In this document: piece by piece, positions 41,146 to 50,531 of the stretch
Position numbering within the stretch: position 1 is the stretch's first letter
Layout: each line of letters begins with the position of its first letter
NCBI RefSeq assembly: GCF_024206495.1
Contig: NZ_JAMBPQ010000005.1
Span: 285,803-349,802 of the forward strand
Direction: 5' to 3'
Origin: Paraburkholderia sp. CNPSo 3272
GTDB taxonomy: Bacteria > Pseudomonadota > Gammaproteobacteria > Burkholderiales > Burkholderiaceae
DNA: 64,000 nucleotides
Made by a program: the position numbers and the translations under genes
Notes under the pieces: model-generated
The model's input: the letters and a program-made list of their open reading frames with translations, nothing else
Told to the model about the DNA's origin: nothing
Databases searched by the model: none

Positions 41146-41763
41146 TCACGGCATCATCCGGCGCAGCACCGAATGACGGTCGATCCATTGATGCTTGAGC
41201 GCGCCCGCAATATGCAGCGCGAGCACGCCATAGAGCGCATAGCTGCACGCCGTGTGCAGCGCACCGAACTGGTTGTGCAGCTGTTCCTTCGTGGCCGCAT
41301 CGAGGTCCATGATGAAGCCGATACGCGGCCATTGCACGAGCCCGAAGAGATACATGGGATGCGAGGCCGCTGCGACCCATGCGGAATCGTGCAGCCAGCC
41401 GGAAAGCGGCATCGCGAAGATCAGCACGTAGAGCGCGACGTGCGCGGCGTGGGCTGACGCGCGCTCCCAGCCCGGAAATGCGGCGGGCAACTCCGGCGGA
41501 CGATGCGTGAGACGCCACAGCACGCGCAGGATTGCCAACCCGAGCACGGTAATGCCGATCGACTTGTGCGTATCGATCACGAAGCGGATGGCGGTGTCCG
41601 AAAGCGCGCCGTCGGGCAGCAGCGCGGCAGTCAGGCCCAGCGCCACGTTCGTGAGGATCAGTAGCGCGATCAACCAGTGCAATAGCACGGCAACGCGCGT
41701 GTACTTCTGCGCGCCGGCGTCGGTACCGACAAACGGGGATTCGGCGGAAAGGGGAGTTTTCAC
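41146..41763 (-). CDS. Cytochrome b561
   Basis: A 205-residue diheme membrane cytochrome with four helices: TRVAVLLHWLIALLILTNVALG (first haem His), IDTHKSIGITVLGLAILRVLWRLTH, ALYVLIFAMPLSGWLHDSA and HTACSYALYGVLALHIAGALKHQWID. Proteins like YodB/CybB oxidise quinols or pass electrons to periplasmic enzymes. The frame is open to 41982, but the conserved part starts after a GTG at 41763 (VKTPLSAESPF); the start is an inference. Next to the GT2 gene by 20 bases. Confidence 0.82.
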   Translation of the reverse strand: MKTPLSAESPFVGTDAGAQKYTRVAVLLHWLIALLILTNVALGLTAALLPDGALSDTAIRFVIDTHKSIGITVLGLAILRVLWRLTHRPPELPAAFPGWERASAHAAHVALYVLIFAMPLSGWLHDSAWVAAASHPMYLFGLVQWPRIGFIMDLDAATKEQLHNQFGALHTACSYALYGVLALHIAGALKHQWIDRHSVLRRMMP

Positions 41764-42039
41764 GTGGGCTTGGCCGTTGCGGATCAGTAGGGATAACACC
41801 CGGAGCGGCAAATTTATTCCCGCCGCGCGCGGTCCGCCGGCTGGATTGCGCGATGCTGCCCACACGGCGACTCGCGCATTATGCCCCCTCGTCCCTGACG
41901 CTGCAGAATCCGCCAGATGACGGTTCCGCCAGTTTGGCGGCGGCCGGCCGTCATGCGACGCCCCTCGAATTGCCGCGCACAAAAGAAAAACCGGAACGGG
42001 TCGTGCAACCCATTCCGGCTCTCGCGCGGCTTCGGCGGC

Positions 42040-43503
42040 TTACTTCCCGCTGCCCGCCTCGTCTTCGATCTGCGCGCCCACTTCGGCGTCGATCTTCTTC
42101 CAGTAGTCGAACACGCGCTCGCGCACGGGGCTGCCCACGCCGGTCAGGCTGGCCACGACCTGCTGGATCAGCGCCTCGCGCTGCCTGTCGTTGAAGACGT
42201 GGCGCACGAGATCGTGCGCCTGGCCGAAATCGTCGTCCTCGGCATGCAGCGAGTAGGCGCTGCGCACCATGTCGCCGTCCGCTTCCCAGCCGTCGTCCGC
42301 CGCGCCCGTCGTATCCGCCCACGGACGGCCGAAGCTGTTCGGCACATAAGTCGGCGCGTTGCCGCTATGTTCGTAGGCCATGTTGCCGTCGAACATGTAG
42401 GTCTGCACGGGCACCTTCGGACGATTCACCGGCAGCTGGTTGAAGTTCGTGCCGATACGCGCGCGCTGAGCGTCGTTGTAGGCGAACGCGCGGCCCAGCA
42501 GCATCTTGTCCGGCGAGAGGCCGATGCCCGGCACCGTGTTGCCCGGGGAGAACGCGGCCTGCTCGATCTGCGCGAAGAAGTTCTCCGGGTTGCGGTTGAG
42601 CGTCATCGTGCCGACCTTGATGAGCGGATAGTCCTTATGCGACCACGTCTTCGTGAGATCGAACGGATTGAAGCGGTACTGCTTCGCTTCCGAATACGGC
42701 ATGACCTGCACGGAGAGCGTCCACGACGGATATTCGCCGCGCTTGATCGCATCGAACAGATCGCGCCGGTGGAAGTCGGCGTCCTCGCCCACCATCGCCG
42801 CGGCTTCGGCGTTGGTGAAGAACTGCATGCCCTGGTTCGTGTGGAAGTGGTACTTGACCCAGAACTTCTCGCCCTTCGCGTTCACCCACATATAGGTGTG
42901 CGAGCCGTAGCCGTTCATATGGCGCCACGTTTTCGGCAGGCCGCGCTCGCCCATCAGGTACGAAACCTGGTGCGCCGATTCGGGATTATTGGTCCAGAAG
43001 TCCCATTGCATCTGGGCGTCGCGCAGGCCCGAGTCGGGCAGACGCTTCTGGCTGCGGATGAAGTGCGGGAACTTCATCGGGTCGCGCACGAAGAAAACCG
43101 GCGTGTTGTTGCCGACGAGATCGTAGTTGCCCTCGGTCGTGTAGAACTTCAGCGAAAAGCCGCGCACGTCGCGCCAGGTGTCGGGGCTGCCCATTTCGCC
43201 CGCGACGGTCGAAAAGCGCGCCAGCATTTCCGTGGCCGCGCCCTTCTGGAACAGGGCGGCCTTCGTGTAGCGCGACACATCCTCGGTGGTCTTGAATTCG
43301 CCGAACGCGCCGGCGCCCTTCGCGTGCGGCTGGCGCTCGGGCACCTTCTCGCGGTTGAAATGCGCCATCTGCTCGAGGAAATGCACGTCGTGCAGCACGA
43401 TCGGGCCGTCGGGACCGATCGTGAGAGAGTTGCGGTCGCTGACAGCCGGCGCGCCCGTGCTCGTCGTGGAATGACCGCGAGACTTGTCGTTCGATGCACC
43501 CAT
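42040..43503 (-). CDS. katA: Monofunctional haem catalase, small-subunit type
   Basis: Dismutates hydrogen peroxide. The 487-residue product has the clade-3 catalase layout: [32 protein letters not shown] with the distal His, [18 protein letters not shown], the distal Asn region NGYGSHTY, and the proximal [14 protein letters not shown] with the haem-ligand Tyr. Usual catalases have PERVVHAKG; QP here is a minor variation. Start 43503 follows CAGGAGAG; the frame is open further upstream but not family-like. Confidence 0.95.
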   Translation of the reverse strand: MGASNDKSRGHSTTSTGAPAVSDRNSLTIGPDGPIVLHDVHFLEQMAHFNREKVPERQPHAKGAGAFGEFKTTEDVSRYTKAALFQKGAATEMLARFSTVAGEMGSPDTWRDVRGFSLKFYTTEGNYDLVGNNTPVFFVRDPMKFPHFIRSQKRLPDSGLRDAQMQWDFWTNNPESAHQVSYLMGERGLPKTWRHMNGYGSHTYMWVNAKGEKFWVKYHFHTNQGMQFFTNAEAAAMVGEDADFHRRDLFDAIKRGEYPSWTLSVQVMPYSEAKQYRFNPFDLTKTWSHKDYPLIKVGTMTLNRNPENFFAQIEQAAFSPGNTVPGIGLSPDKMLLGRAFAYNDAQRARIGTNFNQLPVNRPKVPVQTYMFDGNMAYEHSGNAPTYVPNSFGRPWADTTGAADDGWEADGDMVRSAYSLHAEDDDFGQAHDLVRHVFNDRQREALIQQVVASLTGVGSPVRERVFDYWKKIDAEVGAQIEDEAGSGK

Positions 43504-43946
43504 TACCGCTCTCCTGATGGATTCGCGCATGGCGGCTGCGCGCACCGCGCCTGTTCGACTGCGAAAGCAGGTTCGAGCCGCAGTCGGGGCCGCCACCGCT
43601 AGATTGGGGGACCAACCCGGGCTGCGCGCTGGCGTTACCTTCGGCACCGGGCGCTCACCCGAGGGAACGGCCATTTTGCGCGCAGACGCAAAGCGCTGCG
43701 CTCAAGCGGTTCACGCATCGTGCAGCCCAACCGAGGCGCCTGCCGGCATGTTGGAAATTTCCACCCCAAATCAAGCGTTTACATAATTGTTGCGACGCAC
43801 AAAAAGTGCTTGACACATTTTATGAATGGGTTACCATGAACTCGATTGCTGCATCGCACAAAACTTTCTCTGCGCGAACCGGTGATCGAACCGAAGCTTG
43901 TTTTCGTAACCGAAACCGACGCGTAGCGTCCCCAAAGGAAAGAGAC
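43504..43946. other. Intergenic region between katA and phasin gene
   Basis: About 440 bases between divergent genes. The right end holds a good sigma-70 promoter for the phasin gene (43810-43837). No OxyR-type site is evident to me before katA. Confidence 0.5.
43810..43837 (+). promoter_or_regulatory. Sigma-70-like promoter of the phasin gene
   Basis: A perfect -35 TTGACA (43810-43815), 16-base spacer and -10 TACCAT (43832-43837, 4/6 to TATAAT). The transcript would have a leader of about 100 bases before the ATG at 43947. Confidence 0.65.
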
Positions 43947-44510
43947 ATGAACCTGCCGACCCCCGAACAATTCGCCGCCAACCAGAAAGCCGGTCTCGAG
44001 GCCCTCTTCGGCCTGACGAGCAAGGCATTCGAAGGCGCGATCAAGCTCGCCGAACTCAACATCGAAACGGCCCGCGCGGCGTTCGCCGAAGGTCAGGAAC
44101 AAGCTCAGCGCGCGCTCTCGGCCAAGGACCCGCAAGGCTTCTTCGCCGCGCAAGCCGGCTTCGCCCAGCCCGCCGCTGAAAAGGTGCTGGCCTATGGCCG
44201 CAGCGTCTACGGCATCGTTTCGGCCACGCAAGCCGAATTCGCCACCGCCGCCCAGTCGCAGTACGAAACGCAGCAGCGCGCGCTCGAAACGCTCGTCGAC
44301 AACGCCGCGAAGAATGCCCCGGCCGGCTCGGAAGCCGCTGTCGCTGCGATCAAGTCGGCGCTGAACGCCGCCAGCAACGCGTACTCGTCGGTGAACAAGG
44401 CTGCGAAGCAGGCTGTGGAATTCGCGGAAAGCAATTTCGACGCCGCCGGCAAGGCCGCAACGAAGGCTGTCGCGCAAGCGTCGGCGCGCGCCGCCAAGCA
44501 GGCTGCCTAA
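43947..44510 (+). CDS. phaP: Phasin (PHA granule-associated protein)
   Basis: A 187-residue helical, Ala/Gln/Lys-rich amphipathic protein of the TIGR01841 phasin family: [39 protein letters not shown]. It coats polyhydroxyalkanoate granules and controls their size and number. Start 43947 follows AAAGGAAAGAG; 47 upstream codons in frame lie in the leader. Its own terminator follows. Heptad-like Ala/Lys repeats in the last 60 residues support oligomerisation. Confidence 0.95.
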   Translation: MNLPTPEQFAANQKAGLEALFGLTSKAFEGAIKLAELNIETARAAFAEGQEQAQRALSAKDPQGFFAAQAGFAQPAAEKVLAYGRSVYGIVSATQAEFATAAQSQYETQQRALETLVDNAAKNAPAGSEAAVAAIKSALNAASNAYSSVNKAAKQAVEFAESNFDAAGKAATKAVAQASARAAKQAA

Positions 44511-44567
44511 GCGTTACGCTTCACTTTCCGCTGGCGCGGGCAACAGCAGCCGCCAGCCGGACTGAAG

Positions 44568-44615
44568 ACGGGCGTGGATCTCGTGCAATGCGAGTTCCGC
44601 GCCCGTTTGCTATTG
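44568..44615 (+). terminator. Terminator of the phasin gene
   Basis: A long hairpin between ACGGGCG and CGCCCGT (44568-44606), with one mismatch and a G-T pair, followed by TTTGCTATT. Confidence 0.65.
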
Positions 44616-44644
44616 GTGAGTCCAGCGCGACGCGGCGCTGACAG

Positions 44645-45703
44645 TCAAGGCGCGCAGCCTGCCGTATCGAACATCGTCGCCAATGCGCAACTCGACGTGA
44701 GCATGCGCGCGCCATCGTGTCCCACGCCGGGGACGATGTGAAACGTCTGGTTCAGGCCGTCCGGGTGACGGGTTTGCAGGTAGCGGTAGAAGCCTTGCGC
44801 TCGGGCCACGCGTTGCGGGCCCTGCGCCTGTGCAGCACAACTCTTGTCGAGCGATACAGAGGCCGGGTCGTCGTCGCTGCCGCCCGCGAGGTAGACGATG
44901 CGCCGCTTCACGTAGTCCGCTTCGAGCTGTGCGGGCGTGCGCCCGGCGATGGACGCCGGGCGGTTCTCCATCCCGTATTTCCAGCGGTCGAAGTCCGTAC
45001 AGCGCGAGGCGTCGAATGCCACTGGCGCGCCACTCGCGTCGGGCCGCTGCGCGTCGAAATACGCATACGACGACGGACTTGCCACCACGAAACGCACGTC
45101 GATCCCCGCAGCGGTGAGCGCATCCGTGCTCGCGACGATCGCGTAGCGCTGCAGCACCTGGGCGCCGCCCGAGTGCCCCGCGAACACGATCGTTTTCAGA
45201 TTGGGAAACAGACGCCGGTCGGCGAGATGCCGCGCAATGTCCTCGAGCACGGCGTACGAACTCACCGGCGCGCCGCTCGCGGCATCCGCGCCGGCCATCC
45301 ACGCGTTGCCGCGCCAGCTCAGCAGATCGCCCGCTGCGTGGTGCGCGCTCACGTCGGCGGTGGCGAGAAACTGCGGTGCGACGAGCAGCGTGCCCGCCGG
45401 ATCGACGCCCGCCAGCTCGCGCGCATGCTGCGCGGTGCGAAAGTAGGTATCGGCGTTACGCAGCCGTCCATGAACGATGACCACCGCGCGCTGGACGGCG
45501 GGCTGCGGCACGTTCCAGTCCGCGCTCAGATAAAGCGGAAGTTGCGCGTGGCCTGCCGGGGTATCGACTGGCATGCGCGCGTCGGCGATCACACTGACGG
45601 GACGCAGGGGGCGCGCCTGCGCGAGTGCCGGCGCAACGATCAGCGCGCTCGCCGCGATCGCGGCAGTCACACCAGCCAGCCGGCGCAGAGCGTTTGAACT
45701 CAT
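44645..45703 (-). CDS. Secreted alpha/beta hydrolase
   Basis: A 352-residue exported hydrolase with a signal peptide (SNALRRLAGVTAAIAASALIVAPALAQA). The fold signs are VVIVHGRLRNADTY (oxyanion HG), the nucleophile elbow FAGHSGGAQVLQ (Ser) and the C-terminal VPGVGHDGARM (His). Four cysteines near the C-terminal half suggest disulfides. Relatives are annotated as putative esterases of unknown substrate. ATG 45703 begins the signal peptide; 45739 would overlap the regulator gene further. Confidence 0.82.
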   Translation of the reverse strand: MSSNALRRLAGVTAAIAASALIVAPALAQARPLRPVSVIADARMPVDTPAGHAQLPLYLSADWNVPQPAVQRAVVIVHGRLRNADTYFRTAQHARELAGVDPAGTLLVAPQFLATADVSAHHAAGDLLSWRGNAWMAGADAASGAPVSSYAVLEDIARHLADRRLFPNLKTIVFAGHSGGAQVLQRYAIVASTDALTAAGIDVRFVVASPSSYAYFDAQRPDASGAPVAFDASRCTDFDRWKYGMENRPASIAGRTPAQLEADYVKRRIVYLAGGSDDDPASVSLDKSCAAQAQGPQRVARAQGFYRYLQTRHPDGLNQTFHIVPGVGHDGARMLTSSCALATMFDTAGCAP

Positions 45704-45728
45704 GAAGGCGCGCGCCGCGAAGGCGGGC

Positions 45729-46418
45729 TCAGGAGCCAAACATCCGGTTCACCGCGCGCTCGAGGTGCGCGCGCATGGCGGTGGAAGCGCGTTCGGCGTC
45801 GCGCGCCTGGATCGCCTCGAGCACTTCGAGGTGTTCCTGCTGCACGAGGCGCTGCCGCTCGACCGACTTCACGAGCGAGAGGTTGCGCGACAGGTTCATG
45901 CTGAACACCATCTGCTCCTGGATGCCCGAGAGCGCCGTGATGAAGAACTGGTTCTTCGAGGCGCGCGCCACGGCCATATGGAACGCGAAGTCGTCTTTCG
46001 CGCCGATGCCCGAGGTCTCGACGATGGTCTGCAGGTTGTCCCACTCGCGCTGGATCGCGGCGATGTCTTCGTCTTCGGCCTTTTGCGCGGCCAGCGAGGC
46101 CGCCCCGGCTTCGACGACCACGCGGTATTCGTAGCAGCGGCGAATGTCCGACAGCGTTTCGAGCGGCGCGAAGCGGCGCACGTCCGGATCGGGACGCCGC
46201 ATGACCGTCGTGCCCGAGCCGTGGCGCGTGGCGATGATGCCGTCCGCGCGCAGCTGGGCAAGCGCCTCGCGCACCGTGGGGCGCGAGGTCGCGAAGCGCT
46301 CCGCGAGCATGTGCTCGGTCGGCAGGCGCTCCCCTTCCTTGTATTCGCCCTCGATGATGCGATTGAGGATGTCGCTGTAAATCCGCGCCGGCATATTCGG
46401 CGCTTTCTGCTCAGACAT
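45729..46418 (-). CDS. FadR-type GntR regulator
   Basis: A 229-residue regulator: N-terminal winged helix (ARIYSDILNRIIEGEYKEGERLPTEHMLAERFATSRPTVREALAQLRADGIIATRHGSGTTV) and an all-helical FCD ligand domain (YEYRVVVEAGAASLAA ... DDFAFHMAVARASKNQFF ... EHLEVLEAIQARDAERA) with the usual Asp/His metal ligands. FadR-group regulators commonly sense hexuronates or aldarates. It is next to the uronate locus and is the likely binder of the palindrome at 47845-47859. A GTG at 46433 is an alternative start. Confidence 0.9.
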   Translation of the reverse strand: MSEQKAPNMPARIYSDILNRIIEGEYKEGERLPTEHMLAERFATSRPTVREALAQLRADGIIATRHGSGTTVMRRPDPDVRRFAPLETLSDIRRCYEYRVVVEAGAASLAAQKAEDEDIAAIQREWDNLQTIVETSGIGAKDDFAFHMAVARASKNQFFITALSGIQEQMVFSMNLSRNLSLVKSVERQRLVQQEHLEVLEAIQARDAERASTAMRAHLERAVNRMFGS

Positions 46419-46730
46419 GATCGGACGGTGCACTTTGGGTTGTCAGGAGTGTCGTCAATTGTAAGTCATATGGCGGGCCGATAGCGTCCGCCCGCCCCCG
46501 GCCAGGCCCCATTTGCGGGAGTTTCCGCTCTTTCCGTCCCGCTTTACCAATTTGCGGCCAATTTATGGCCGTTTGCGCTTTTGCATCGGCTAGCCTGAGC
46601 GCAGCGCACTCACGCGGATGCGCAACGCCGCTTTCTCGCTCTCACGAGTAGTCGCGACGCACCGCGTGCGAGTTCGATGACGGCCGGGTTCCGAAACTGC
46701 CGCATATCGTGAACGCGTAAAGGGCAAAGG

Positions 46731-47027
46731 TCAGTCGGGCGCGAGCAGCGCACCCGCGAAAGCGGGCTCGGGCAGGCCGCGCACGCCGGCATCGATGGCG
46801 AACACGAGGCCGTCCAGCTCGCCGGTGTGCGGCGGGCAGATCGTCGTGACGTAGAGCACGTCGAGGTTGGCACCGCCGAACGCACACATCGTATCGACCC
46901 AGTAAAGCGCGCTTTCCTCCGCGCGCCATACGGGGCACTCGCCAACCGACGAGCACCGCGCATCGTGGGTCTCGAGCGGACGCACCGGCGGCTTCGACAC
47001 CGCATCGAGCGTCACTTCGTGCTGCAT
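46731..47027 (-). pseudogene. SMP-30/gluconolactonase remnant with internal deletion
   Basis: A 98-codon frame that joins the N-terminus of an SMP-30/regucalcin-family lactonase (CSSVGECPVWRAEESALYWVD) directly to its C-terminus (TMCAFGGANLDVLYVTT ... FAIDAGVRGLPEPAFAG). A full enzyme has about 290 residues; the missing middle, about 190 residues, holds most of the metal ligands and propeller blades. The frame is intact across the join, so a short protein may be made, but it cannot fold as a six-bladed propeller. Its ATG is three bases beyond the rraA-like stop codon, so it was the second gene of that operon. Confidence 0.8.
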
Positions 47028-47029
47028 GC

Positions 47030-47764
47030 TCAACGCTGCTCCTTCTTCCACGCTTCGTACGCGGCAAGCGTCGCCTCGTTCGGCGGATAGGTGCCCGGCA
47101 GCGCCGCGCCCGCCTCGATACGTTCGGTGATGAAGCGCTCGAGCGTCTCCTGCTCCGTGGCGTCGCGCGCGACTTCCTCGGCCAGATGGCGCGGAATCAC
47201 CACCACGCCGTCCGCATCGCCGACGATGATATCGCCTGGAAACACGGCCACGCCGCCGCAGCCGATCGGCACGTTCAGGTCGACCGTATGGTGCTTGCAG
47301 AGATTGAGCGGCGCCGAAGCGCCCGCGCAGAACACCGGAATGCCGAGCGCCGCGATAGTCGCGCTGTCGCGCACCGGGCCGTCCGAGACCATGCCGGCCA
47401 CGCCGCGCACCTTCATGCGCGTGGCGAGTATCGAGCCCATCGACGCGGCGTCCGTCACGCCGCGGCAGTCCTGCACGAGCACCGCGCCCGCGGGCACAGT
47501 CTCGACGCCCTTGCGCTGCGGATGCTCAGGGTTCTGGAACGCACTCAGCTGGTCAAGGTCCTCGCGCGCCGGGATATTGCGCATCGTGAAGGCCGGCCCG
47601 ACCAGGTTGGGAGCGCCGGGCGCCGGCACGGCGAGCGGCTTCACGCCCTGCAGGAAGACGTTGCGCAGGCCGCGCTTGAAAAGTTGCGTGGTGAGCGTGG
47701 CGTTGGAAACGTGGCGCAGTTGTTCGAGCGCGGCATCGCTCACGGGGATGGCGGGGGAAGTCAT
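47030..47764 (-). CDS. RraA-like family protein
   Basis: A 244-residue protein of the RraA/HMG-aldolase/demethylmenaquinone-methyltransferase-like family, with VQDCRGVTDAASMGSILATRMKVRGVAGMVSDGPVRD and the metal site PGDIIVGDADGVVVIP. Members in sugar-acid loci are usually metal-dependent aldolases, decarboxylases or hydratases of 2-keto acids, rather than RNase E regulators. ATG 47764 starts the family N-terminus; the frame is open far upstream. It is transcribed divergently from the ExuT-like transporter and shares its control region. Confidence 0.88.
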   Translation of the reverse strand: MTSPAIPVSDAALEQLRHVSNATLTTQLFKRGLRNVFLQGVKPLAVPAPGAPNLVGPAFTMRNIPAREDLDQLSAFQNPEHPQRKGVETVPAGAVLVQDCRGVTDAASMGSILATRMKVRGVAGMVSDGPVRDSATIAALGIPVFCAGASAPLNLCKHHTVDLNVPIGCGGVAVFPGDIIVGDADGVVVIPRHLAEEVARDATEQETLERFITERIEAGAALPGTYPPNEATLAAYEAWKKEQR

Positions 47765-48139
47765 CGTGTCTCGTCCGTTGTCGTGTTTCGTGGTGCGCGT
47801 GGCGCGGCGGCGGCTCGAAAAAGTGTCGAGCGGATGGGTCGCATTGTTGTAATACAACACGGAAATTGTCAACCCGCGATTGTGTTGCGGGTCACTCCAG
47901 GATGTATGACGACTGGCCTTCCCATTGGCGCGAAGGACATCGAAAGATTCACAAGCGGCGGCGCCCGTCCGATGCCGATCCGGCATGAGGGAAATCCCCA
48001 GCACCACATTATTTGCTTTACAACTTGGCTCCAAATAGAATGATGTCTTACATGAAGAGCACGATGCGCAGCGGCACCGCCCTTCATCCCGGCCAGGCAC
48101 AGCTTCGTGTCAGAGCCCGCCAACAGCAGGAGACGAGCA
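47765..48139. other. Divergent control region of uronate locus
   Basis: About 375 bases between the RraA-like gene and the transporter gene, containing the palindromic operator at 47845-47859 and the transporter's ribosome-binding site (GCAGGAG before GTG 48140). Confidence 0.6.
47845..47859. promoter_or_regulatory. Probable FadR-family operator
   Basis: TGTTGTAATACAACA is a perfect palindrome with 7-bp arms about a central A. It fits the GT-Nx-AC pattern of FadR-subfamily GntR sites and lies 81 bases upstream of the rraA-like start, in the region shared with the transporter. Confidence 0.7.
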
Positions 48140-49447
48140 GTGCAACGCAAGATAATCAAGGGGGTGCGGTGGTGGATCATCGGCCTCATCATGATCGGCA
48201 CCATCTTCAACTACCTCGCGCGCAGCTCGCTCGCGGTGGCCGCACCTACGCTGACTGAAACGCTTCACATGACCACGCAGCAGTACTCGTACGTGGTCAC
48301 CGCCTTCCAGGCCTGCTATGCCCTCGCGCAGCCCATCGCCGGCTTCGTGCTCGACTCCGTGGGCATCAAGATCGGCTTCGCGATCTTTGCGTTCGGCTGG
48401 GCCATCGCCAACATGCTCCACGGCCTCGCCGGCAGCTGGCCCGCACTCGCGGCTTTCCGCGGCATGCTCGGCATGACCGAAGCCGCGATCTTCCCGGCCG
48501 GCATGAAGGCCATCAGCGCATGGTTCCCGGCGAAGGAGCGCTCGGTCGCGACCGGCTGGCTCAACACCGGCACCTCGATTGGCGCGATGCTCGCGCCGCC
48601 GCTCGTCGTGTGGTGCATTCTCAAGTTCAACTGGCAGTTCGCGTTCGTGCTCACCGGCGGCGTCGCGCTGATCTGGGTGGCGCTGTGGCTCGTGTTCTTC
48701 AAAATGCCCGCGGAGCACCCGCGGCTCTCGCAGGAAGAGGCCGACTACATCGGCGAAGGCCAGACCGAAGCGCAGAAGTCGACCCGCGGCCGCCGCGCCT
48801 CATTCAAGGAAGTGCTGAAGACTCGCCGGTTCTGGGGCATCGGCATTCCGCGCATGCTCGCGGAACCGGCATGGCAGACCTTCGGCGCGTGGATTCCGCT
48901 GTACATGGTCACCGTGCGTCACATGAACCTGAAGGAAATCGCGCTGTTCGCGTGGATGCCGTTCCTCGCCGCCGACCTCGGCTGCCTCGTGGGCGGTTAC
49001 CTCGCGCCGCTCTTCATCCGCTGGTTCGGCTGCTCGCTCATCACTTCGCGCAAGCTCGTCATCACGACCGGCGCGCTGCTGATGGTCGGGCCGGCCTGCG
49101 TGGGCCTCGTTGCGAGCCCCTACGCCGCGATCGCCCTCTTCTGTGTCGGCACGTTCGCACACCAGACGATTTCGGGCGCGCTGTTCACGCTGGCATCGGA
49201 CGTGTTCGGCCAGCACGAAGTCGCCACGGCCACGGGACTCTCCGGCATGTTCGGCTACCTCGGCGCGACGGTGTTCTCGCTCATCGTCGGCGCAGTCGCG
49301 AGCACCATCGGTTATAACCCGTTGTTTGTGTGCCTCATGCTGTTCGACATCATCGGCGCCTGCGTGGCATGGCGACTGATTTCGAACGAGCAGAAAGACA
49401 ACGCGGACAACCTCGCGCTTCAGTCCTCGCATAAAGTGAAGGCCTGA
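48140..49447 (+). CDS. MFS hexuronate transporter, ExuT/anion:cation symporter family
   Basis: A 435-residue 12-helix transporter: RWWIIGLIMIGTIFNYLARSSLAVAAPTLTETLHMT, the loop GFVLDSVGIKIGF and RGMLGMTEAAIFPAGMKAISAWFPAKERSVATGWLNTGTSIGAMLAPPLVVW are typical of ExuT/GarP-type galacturonate, glucuronate or glucarate symporters. Start GTG 48140 is preferred because AGGAG lies seven bases upstream; GTG 48107 lacks one. It heads a unit with the uronate dehydrogenase gene, about 70 bases downstream. Confidence 0.92.
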   Translation: MQRKIIKGVRWWIIGLIMIGTIFNYLARSSLAVAAPTLTETLHMTTQQYSYVVTAFQACYALAQPIAGFVLDSVGIKIGFAIFAFGWAIANMLHGLAGSWPALAAFRGMLGMTEAAIFPAGMKAISAWFPAKERSVATGWLNTGTSIGAMLAPPLVVWCILKFNWQFAFVLTGGVALIWVALWLVFFKMPAEHPRLSQEEADYIGEGQTEAQKSTRGRRASFKEVLKTRRFWGIGIPRMLAEPAWQTFGAWIPLYMVTVRHMNLKEIALFAWMPFLAADLGCLVGGYLAPLFIRWFGCSLITSRKLVITTGALLMVGPACVGLVASPYAAIALFCVGTFAHQTISGALFTLASDVFGQHEVATATGLSGMFGYLGATVFSLIVGAVASTIGYNPLFVCLMLFDIIGACVAWRLISNEQKDNADNLALQSSHKVKA

Positions 49448-49517
49448 TCGCCCCGTTCACCGGCCGGCGCCCGCGAGGGCGCCGGCTTTCGGCATTTCTA
49501 CCGTGAGGACATTCACA

Positions 49518-50342
49518 GTGAAGAAAGTTGCATTGACCGGCGCGGCCGGCCAGCTCGGCACCGTGTTGCGCAAGGGCCTGCTCGAACGCGGCGTGAACCT
49601 GCGTTCCGCCGCCGGCTCGAAGCCGCTCGTACCGCTCGTCGCAAGCGAAGACGTGATGCACGGCGATCTGCGCGACCCCGCCGTGGTCGACCGCCTGCTC
49701 GACGGCGTGGACGTGCTGATCCACATGGCCGGCACGAGCGTCGAGCGTCCCCTGGCCGAGATCATCGAGAACAACCTGCGCGGTCTCGTCGAAGTCTACG
49801 AAGGCATGCGCCGCCACGGCACGAAGCGCATCCTGTTTGCGAGTTCGAATCACGCGATCGGCATGTACCCGGTGGAAGAGAAGCTCACGCTCGACTGCGC
49901 GTTTCGCCCGGACGGTTTCTATGGACTTTCCAAGGCATGGGGCGAATCGCTCGCGCGCCTGTACTGGGACAAGCACGGCATCGAAACCGTGAACGTGCGC
50001 ATCGGCAGCTGCCTGCCGAGGCCCACCGAGTTCCGTCAATTGAGCACGTGGTTCGGCCACGAGGATCTGTTCCATCTCGTCGATCGTGTGATCAACGTCG
50101 ATGAGATCGGCTTTGCCGTGGTGTGGGGCGTGTCGAACAACACGCGCAGCTACTGGATTCAGGAAGGCGCGCACGACGACGCGAAACGGCTTGGCTATGA
50201 GCCGAAGCAGAATTCGGAAGACTGGGCCGCTGAAATTCTGGCGCAACAGAACCCGCTCGACGCGACGGCTCAGCGGTATCAGGGCGGCAGTTTTGCCAGC
50301 TTCGATTTCACGCCGTTGGAGCAGCGCGGCAAGCGGTCGTGA
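49518..50342 (+). CDS. udh: Uronate dehydrogenase (NAD-dependent SDR)
   Basis: A 274-residue extended-type short-chain dehydrogenase: ALTGAAGQLGTVLRKGL (NAD-binding GxxGxxG), HMAGTSVERP, SSNHAIGMYP, and catalytic YGLSKAWGE (YxxxK). The sequence and the hexuronate context match Udh, which oxidises galacturonate or glucuronate to the aldaro-1,5-lactone. The lactone would next need a lactonase, but the local SMP-30 gene is broken. Start is GTG 49518 with GAGGA eight bases upstream. Confidence 0.9.
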   Translation: MKKVALTGAAGQLGTVLRKGLLERGVNLRSAAGSKPLVPLVASEDVMHGDLRDPAVVDRLLDGVDVLIHMAGTSVERPLAEIIENNLRGLVEVYEGMRRHGTKRILFASSNHAIGMYPVEEKLTLDCAFRPDGFYGLSKAWGESLARLYWDKHGIETVNVRIGSCLPRPTEFRQLSTWFGHEDLFHLVDRVINVDEIGFAVVWGVSNNTRSYWIQEGAHDDAKRLGYEPKQNSEDWAAEILAQQNPLDATAQRYQGGSFASFDFTPLEQRGKRS

Positions 50343-50489
50343 TTCGCGGCTTCCCCGGTGTTTGCGTTTGAGCGCCCCTGGGGGCGCTTTTTTTTGTACT
50401 GGAGCACGGCGGGGCGATGGCGCCAACGCTGCCGGGAGCGCACTGGCACGATTTCAGCCGAAGCGAAAAATCTTGCATTGCAGCAAAAT

Positions 50490-50527
50490 CCATCCTATAA
50501 CCATCCATATGGATGGTACATGGATGG
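50490..50527. promoter_or_regulatory. Four-half-site operator of the RHH regulator
   Basis: Two CCATCC half-sites (50490-50495, 50501-50506) face two GGATGG half-sites (50511-50516, 50522-50527). The centre forms an 18-bp perfect palindrome (ACCATCCATATGGATGGT, 50500-50517). Start-to-start spacings are 11, 10 and 11 bp, so all four lie on one face of the helix, as ribbon-helix-helix dimers prefer. The array ends four bases before the regulator's ATG at 50532. Confidence 0.85.
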
Positions 50528-50531
50528 GAAA

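Noticed and set aside
47765..48100. N-terminal extension of the RraA-like protein
   Set aside because: Runs through the palindromic operator and has no family similarity.
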